From contig OZ021723.1 of assembly GCA_963978545.1 (NCBI GenBank), positions 94,346,002-94,410,001 on the forward strand: a stretch of DNA of 64,000 nt, in the 5' to 3' direction. Made by a program: the position numbers and the translations under genes. Under the pieces are notes generated by a model that saw nothing but the letters and a program-made list of their open reading frames with translations, ran no database searches and had not been told where the DNA came from. Source of the DNA: Linyphia triangularis (lineage: Eukaryota; Arthropoda; Arachnida; Araneae; Linyphiidae). This document shows positions 58,876 to 64,000 of the stretch, one piece after another. The stretch's first letter is position 1, and each line of letters opens with the position of its first letter.

Positions 58876-59587
58876 CAGGGGTGGTTATAAAGAAACTTTG
58901 CCAATATATGGACCTCCAGCGGCCGTTCCGTTCAGCAGATCAAGATGAGATTCCAGGTATAGTTAAACAGAGGTATGACCTCGAGATTCTGTGAATGGCA
59001 ACAAAATGGCTCTCACGGTTACGGTTATAGTTACAGAAACTCGAAATTTTCGAATGGCAACACGTAATTTTTTTCCTGTCGCAAAATGCTCAACACACAT
59101 GCGAAAATCCTAAAAAGCGTTGGAACGGTACGCGTATCACAAAAAAAAGCTCCGCGAACGGCCAACAAAAACACGATTGTGGCGCAGAGTGGAAATTTGT
59201 ATATGACATAGGCCAAAGTTCCTTCGCTGAATATCTGACGAGCGGCCTTCGTGTGCCCAGATCGTGTTTCTGTTGGCAGTTCACAGAATTGTTTTTTGTG
59301 CGTGCATAGCGAGTTTGTTTTTTGTGATACACGTACCGTTCCAACGCTCTTTAGGGTTTTCGCATGATATGAATATTTTGCAATCGGAAAAAGTAACTGT
59401 TGCCATTCGTAGTTGTTGAGTTTCTATATAACCGTAATTGAGAGCATCATTTTGTTACCATTCACAGAATCTTGAGCTCATACCTCTGAATAACTAACTA
59501 TACATGAAATCTCATCTTGGTCTTATGTCAGAACGGAACGGTCGCTGGAGGTCCATATATCGGCAAAGATTCTTTAAGACCACTCTG
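58876..59587. mobile_element. Long-hairpin MITE with TA target
   Basis: The left arm from CAGGGGTGGTTATAAAGAA (58876) is mirrored by a right arm ending TTCTTTAAGACCACTCTG (59587); each arm is about 300 bases with many shared blocks such as TATATGGACCTCCAGCG and ATTCTGTGAATGGNAACAAAATG. TA flanks both ends (58874-58875, 59588-59589). No transposase. The class is probably Tc1/mariner-like from the TA target. Confidence 0.8.
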
Positions 59588-59645
59588 TATGTGCTCGTAT
59601 GACAAGATAGGTGACGCCGACATATTACTCACAGAGATCTTATAC

Positions 59646-60090
59646 GGAGAGGTCCATAAAGATTGAAACGTGGTTTAATTCTTTACCTATTAGAGATAGG
59701 TGGACAATACAATAGGATCAAGTTATTAAAATTTCTTCTCGATAATGTTTTTAAAATTTGCACTTTTTAAATTTATATGCGACCATCTAGACACGTTCGG
59801 TCGAATTACTTGTAATACTTGTAATATAATACTTGTAATATAGCTACTTTATTTAAAAAAAAAAAAAAAAAAAAAAAACTGCATACCTGTATCTTTAAAA
59901 TTCAGTGAGTTATACTTAATTGAAATTTGAATTCTGTGGATAGGGATCATACATCAAAAGAGAAATGTGAATTTATGACATATTATAAAAAGATAAAACT
60001 GTATGATAATAATTATATTAAATTCATTTCACACAAGGCTCTAAATGAGTCAAACTGTCTCAACGAAAACTTTGATACACAGTAGATTGG
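59646..60090 (+). repeat. Dispersed repeat, copy 2
   Basis: Diverged sister of 21062-21600. A-runs at 59855-59878 and 60111-60129 lie in and beside it. Confidence 0.5.
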
Positions 60091-60129
60091 TTTCAAAATA
60101 AAAAAATAAAAAAAAAAAAAAAAAAAAAA

Positions 60130-61094
60130 CGAAAAAAAACCCCCTTAAATTATCTAAACATTTTAGGAAGTTGTAATGGTATACAGTGGGCTGCAGCTCT
60201 ATATAAAGAAAAAATTGAAATTCCACCACGTTGAGGAAACCTAAGGAATATTATATTTCTTACCACTAGAATACAATATATAACTCTGATGAACTTCCAA
60301 ACATGTAATTCCATTAAGCAATCTTTAATGTACAGGTCGCTCAAGGGAATACTTGTTTATAATATTTTCATATTGTGTTAAATGCGTAGAATTATATACA
60401 TGTTTTGTCCTTTAGCCTTCTCCCTTCGTAATCAGAGTCGCACTTTCATTTCTTATCGAGATAAGCTGAATTTGTAACTTTTCTAAAGTTCTACGGTTCA
60501 AAACTTTTCTTTTCTTATCACATCACGACACATACATTCAATTTACGATCCCGAGATCACATTTTATTACATATTTTTATACTTACAAGTGCACTTCTAG
60601 TGGAGATAAAAGGGTAATGATTTGACAAATATACATTTTCCCGTATGTTAACTACTGAAAACAGAATCATATATATTTGCTTTTCTCGTGAGAAAAGACG
60701 TGATACTACTTATTGAGAAAAACTATTGATAACTCAATTGGTAAGTACATGGAAAACAAATTATCATTGAGTTAAATATTCTACTAAATATGTTTTTAAG
60801 TGCAGCGTAGAATATTAATGATTGTTCGCTGTATCCTCATAATAACACTTGGACATTGTATATCCTAGTAATAAACTTACTTGAGTCATGAATTTAACTC
60901 TTAATCATTAACTGCTTCAAACATTTGTTTTATTTTAATGAAAAAAGAATTAAGGAAATGTGTTTGCCAATAAATATATCAAGGAAATTCTCGGGTGTCC
61001 CCATGCGAAATTTTGATTACTTTTTCTACTTGTAAACACATTAGAATGATAAAATTAATATGATTCTAGTAGTTACGTTTTTGTTTTGTGTAAT
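60130..61094. other. Intergenic AT-rich sequence
   Basis: No supported feature. Confidence 0.4.
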
Positions 61095-62500
61095 ACTAGC
61101 TGAATGTCTGTGCTTCGTCACGAAATTTCACCAAGTGTATTTTAGGAATCAAATGACATTCATGCATTTTTACATTTAGGATGTTTGATCCCGTTTCGAT
61201 CCTGAAAATTGGTTTATCAAAATCGGATTACCTTACTTTATGTATGATTGCCCTTGTTGACATTTGCTCAAAATGTTATAATTGTCACCGTATTGAAAGT
61301 GAAGCATTGGAATGTTTTTCGTATGAAAGGTTTCGACCATTTTCGACTCTTGAAAATTAGTTAATTAAGCTAATAATCACTAATAATAAAGTTAATAGCT
61401 AATTTATCTGTGCGTTCGTTTGGTTTTTTAATTTCCAGAGATGTGACTGCATTGGAAGTGGAATATTTGAATATCCCTCGTTTGGAACATTTAGACCCCT
61501 TTTGACCCTTTAAACAGTTAATCGAGATTGGAATAGTTTACATTATTGACACATGCATCAAATTGCAGAGCTGTGCCTTCACTGAAAGTGGGATATTACG
61601 ATATTCCTCGTACTAAACGTTTTGATCTCTTTTTGACTTTTTAAAATGAGTTAATCGAGAGTGAAATAGCTTACTTTATCTATACTTGCTCTTTGTACCA
61701 AATTTCAGAGTTGTGACTCAATTGGAAGTGGCACATTATTTCGCGACAGGAACGTGTCAATCTCTTAAAGTTCAATAATCTATACCAGCATAGCTTTATC
61801 TGTGCTTGCTATTGGTACCGAATTACAGAGTTGTGACTATACAAGAAGTGGAACATTATTCTTGGACAGAAACGCTTCGATATCTTAAAGTTCAATAATC
61901 GATACCAGCATAGCTTGATCTGTGTTTGCTATTGATACCAAATTCCAGAGTTGTGACTATACAGGAAGTGGAACATTATTCTTAGACAGGAACGTTTCGA
62001 TCTCTTAAAGTTCAATAATCGATACCAGCATAGCTTGATCTGTGCTTGCTATTGATACCAATTTCCAGAGTTGTGACTATACAGGTAGTGGAACATTATT
62101 CTTGGACAGGAACTCTTCGATCTCTTAAAGTTTAATAATCGATACCAGCATAGCTTTATCTGTGCTTGCTATTGATACCAATTTCCAGAGTTGTGACTAT
62201 ACAGGTAGTGGAACATTATTCTTGGACAGGAACTCTTCGATCTCTTAAAGTTTAATAATCGATACCAGCATAGCTTGATCTGTGCTTGCTATTGGTACCA
62301 AATTCCAGAGATGTGACTATGACTACATAGGAAGTGGGACACTGGGATATTCCTCGTTTGAAACTATACGACCCATTTTCAAGCCTTTAAAATTGTTTTA
62401 TCGAAATCGGAATTGACTTTTTTTTATGCTTTCCTTTGTTGACATTTGCACCAAACATCAGAGTTATGACTGTATTGGAAGTGAAATTTATGAGTATCCA
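61095..62500 (+). repeat. Head-tandem-tail repeat family, copy 4, with a 120-bp tandem array
   Basis: Head ACTAGCTGAATGTCTGTGCT. Anchors GTTGTGAC (or variant) occur at 61713, 61833, 61953, 62073, 62193 and 62313, a period of exactly 120 bases, unlike the 147-148 of copies 2 and 3. The units starting at 62041 and 62161 differ at one base of 120. The usual GAGTGAGGG...TATATAGA tail is not found. Confidence 0.85.
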
Positions 62501-62749
62501 AACTTTAAAATGTCCGTTAAAGTTTTTCAGTTCTTTTGCAAGCGATGTAGCTGGGCCAATTGAGTTGTTGGTAATCAATATTTACAGACATTTATTTATA
62601 AAGAAAAATTGTTTTAATATGCATTATGAGAAAAACTCATACAAATGTATACTTAGTGGTGTTCCTTCACGTTACAAAAATATTTTAAGAATAAAAAAAA
62701 ATACTAACATTTAATTTGAGAAAAACATTTTCAAATAAATGTTTTGCAG

Positions 62750-62860
62750 ATGATTGAATTTAAAGATGACTCAGTGGCAGGAAGTCAAATTGATGTTTCC
62801 GGTGGCTCAGATAACAAAATATTTGAAAAAAAGGAAAACATAACAAAGAAAACATCGTAA
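62750..62860 (+). CDS. Candidate coding exon, unrecognised
   Basis: A clean acceptor AATGTTTTGCAG ends at 62749. The exon begins ATGATTGAATTTAAAGATGA and encodes MIEFKDDSVAGSQIDVSGGS followed by a Lys/Glu-rich end. It either stops at TAA 62858-62860 or is spliced at GTAAGC (62857) to an acceptor TTTTTATTCCAG ending at 63046, after which TAA comes at once; both give the same last Ser. Only this frame is open, consistent with a phase-0 acceptor. It is hydrophilic with no known domain. The upstream exon is not identified. Confidence 0.4.
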   Translation: MIEFKDDSVAGSQIDVSGGSDNKIFEKKENITKKTS

Positions 62861-62869
62861 GCAATTTTT

Positions 62870-63780
62870 TGTCATTCATTTTTACTTTGTATGCATGGTT
62901 TCTACTGTGGAGCTAGGATGGTTGATAATGTTTATAAATACCTAAAAACTAGTAACCACTGTGTCATGATTAATAATGTTATTGTAATATTTATTACTCC
63001 TTTTATTGTAAATAATGTACAATAAAAGTTGCAATTTTTATTCCAGTTAACAATTTAACGTAAAAGTATTTTAGTGATGAGTTTTACCTTGTGCAATGTA
63101 ATTCTCTTAAACTATCTTAACATTCTAAAAGAAGCAACGTTGATCTAACAAAACAACTTTTATTTATAATCCGTGTTGCAAAATGTCGGACCTGAGCCCA
63201 AATATTGTATGTCATTAAGTCTTATACATTCTTAACTCACGGATTGCGGGTTTCCTGCTCAGATCCGAAGTAATCTCTGCCTCTTCCAACCAAGGGAGTG
63301 TTCTTCCTTCAAGTGGTGGACCATCTGGAAATTATCCAAGATAATTGTTCTGATATTTTAGTTTTAAATAATTGTTCCTCGTATACTCAAATGCTTTATA
63401 TTGATTGTTAGAAAGACTATTTTTACGATTTAAAAGTATACAATTTATGTTTATAAAATTAATTTAACTAATAAAAAATATAGATTTTTCTTTAAAAAAA
63501 AAAAGAAAAAAAAAAAAAAAAAAGAAAGAAACAACGTATATAATTGACTGAATTATTGACCTCGTAGAATTGACCTTGTATTCTTCTTTCCAAACTTGCA
63601 CTCATGCAACTTGTATTGGATAAAAAATGAAATCTATTAATTACAGGATGTTATAACCATAGCTCAAGTTGTGCTTGTTATAAATTTAACAAAACACTGA
63701 AATCAACTTTTGGTAATATATCCATTTTCCTTTTATTTCAGAATTTACAGAAACGTATTTTTTCCCCAACTAAGTTAGCA
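62870..63780. other. Intergenic sequence, possible 3' UTR of the exon at 62750
   Basis: No further coding exon is seen. An A/G-rich run lies at 63494-63532. Confidence 0.35.
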
Positions 63781-63784
63781 AATA

Positions 63785-63990
63785 ATAGACTTTAAATACA
63801 TAAAGTTAAACGTTTTATATACTAAATAAAACGCTTTACGCTTTAAACCCTTAATATACTAAATAAAACACTTTAAATACTAAATTAAACACTTTAAATA
63901 CTAAATTAAACACTTTATAATACTAAATTAATGCTTAATATACTAAATTTAACGCCTATACAATGTACTAAATAAAGAATTATACACTAA
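63785..63990 (+). repeat. Degenerate minisatellite at the right edge
   Basis: Imperfect units of about 20 bases, near ACTAAATTAAACACTTTAAAT, repeat at least eight times and probably continue beyond the window. Confidence 0.75.
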
Positions 63991-64000
63991 ATTAATAATT

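Overview
This is a eukaryotic, AT-rich, intron-bearing, transposon-dense genomic window. It is most likely from an arthropod, and a spider is my best guess: the ionotropic-receptor-like gene, the Ty3/Gypsy, Tc1 and hAT elements, and a small secreted-peptide gene with long introns all fit, but no single sequence proves the clade. There are no operons, and almost every open frame outside the calls below is a shadow frame or low-complexity noise.

Layout. (1) 892-12215, plus strand: a four-exon gene for a tiny secreted cationic peptide. A TATA box is followed by a signal-peptide exon (975-1032), a 21-nt micro-exon (6616-6636), an Arg-rich exon with the stop (10505-10566, exon to 10618) and a 3'-UTR exon with AATAAA (11941-12215). 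Its introns are packed with transposons: a CACTA-like element carrying a dead Tc1, an inverted-repeat element, an LTR fragment, a tRNA-derived SINE, a hAT derivative and a tandem-repeat-bodied element. (2) 14650-20561: a complete Ty3/Gypsy retrotransposon with identical-looking 467-bp LTRs, a 4-bp target duplication, a tRNA-Leu primer site, gag, a UUUAAAC slippery site directly against the gag stop, pol and a polypurine tract. (3) 23219-24443: a Tc1 transposon whose transposase has one in-frame nonsense codon. (4) 25740-27414, minus: a decayed Gypsy pol. (5) 28563-31655 and 43438-45822: a direct segmental duplication in which each copy carries a different later insertion. (6) 34080-34544: a LINE 3' end with poly(A). 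(7) 34844-36125, 38243-39721 and 61095-62500 (plus 10955-11906): a family with a conserved head, a mostly conserved tail and variable tandem repeats between. (8) 41165-41876 hAT derivative; 42067-42847 solo LTR; 46599-46812 piggyBac-like MITE. (9) 48028-49089, minus: an ionotropic receptor open frame with its own TATA/Inr promoter, a polar TM1 and no TM4. (10) 51941-53434 and 58876-59587: two long inverted-repeat elements. (11) 56776-58381: a hAT element with an 8-bp target duplication inside an exon-like open frame. (12) 62750-62860: a candidate coding exon near the right edge.

The host genes here do not form a visible pathway. The window is best read as one small secreted-peptide locus and one chemoreceptor-type locus in a landscape of nested mobile elements, several of which have exactly defined ends.
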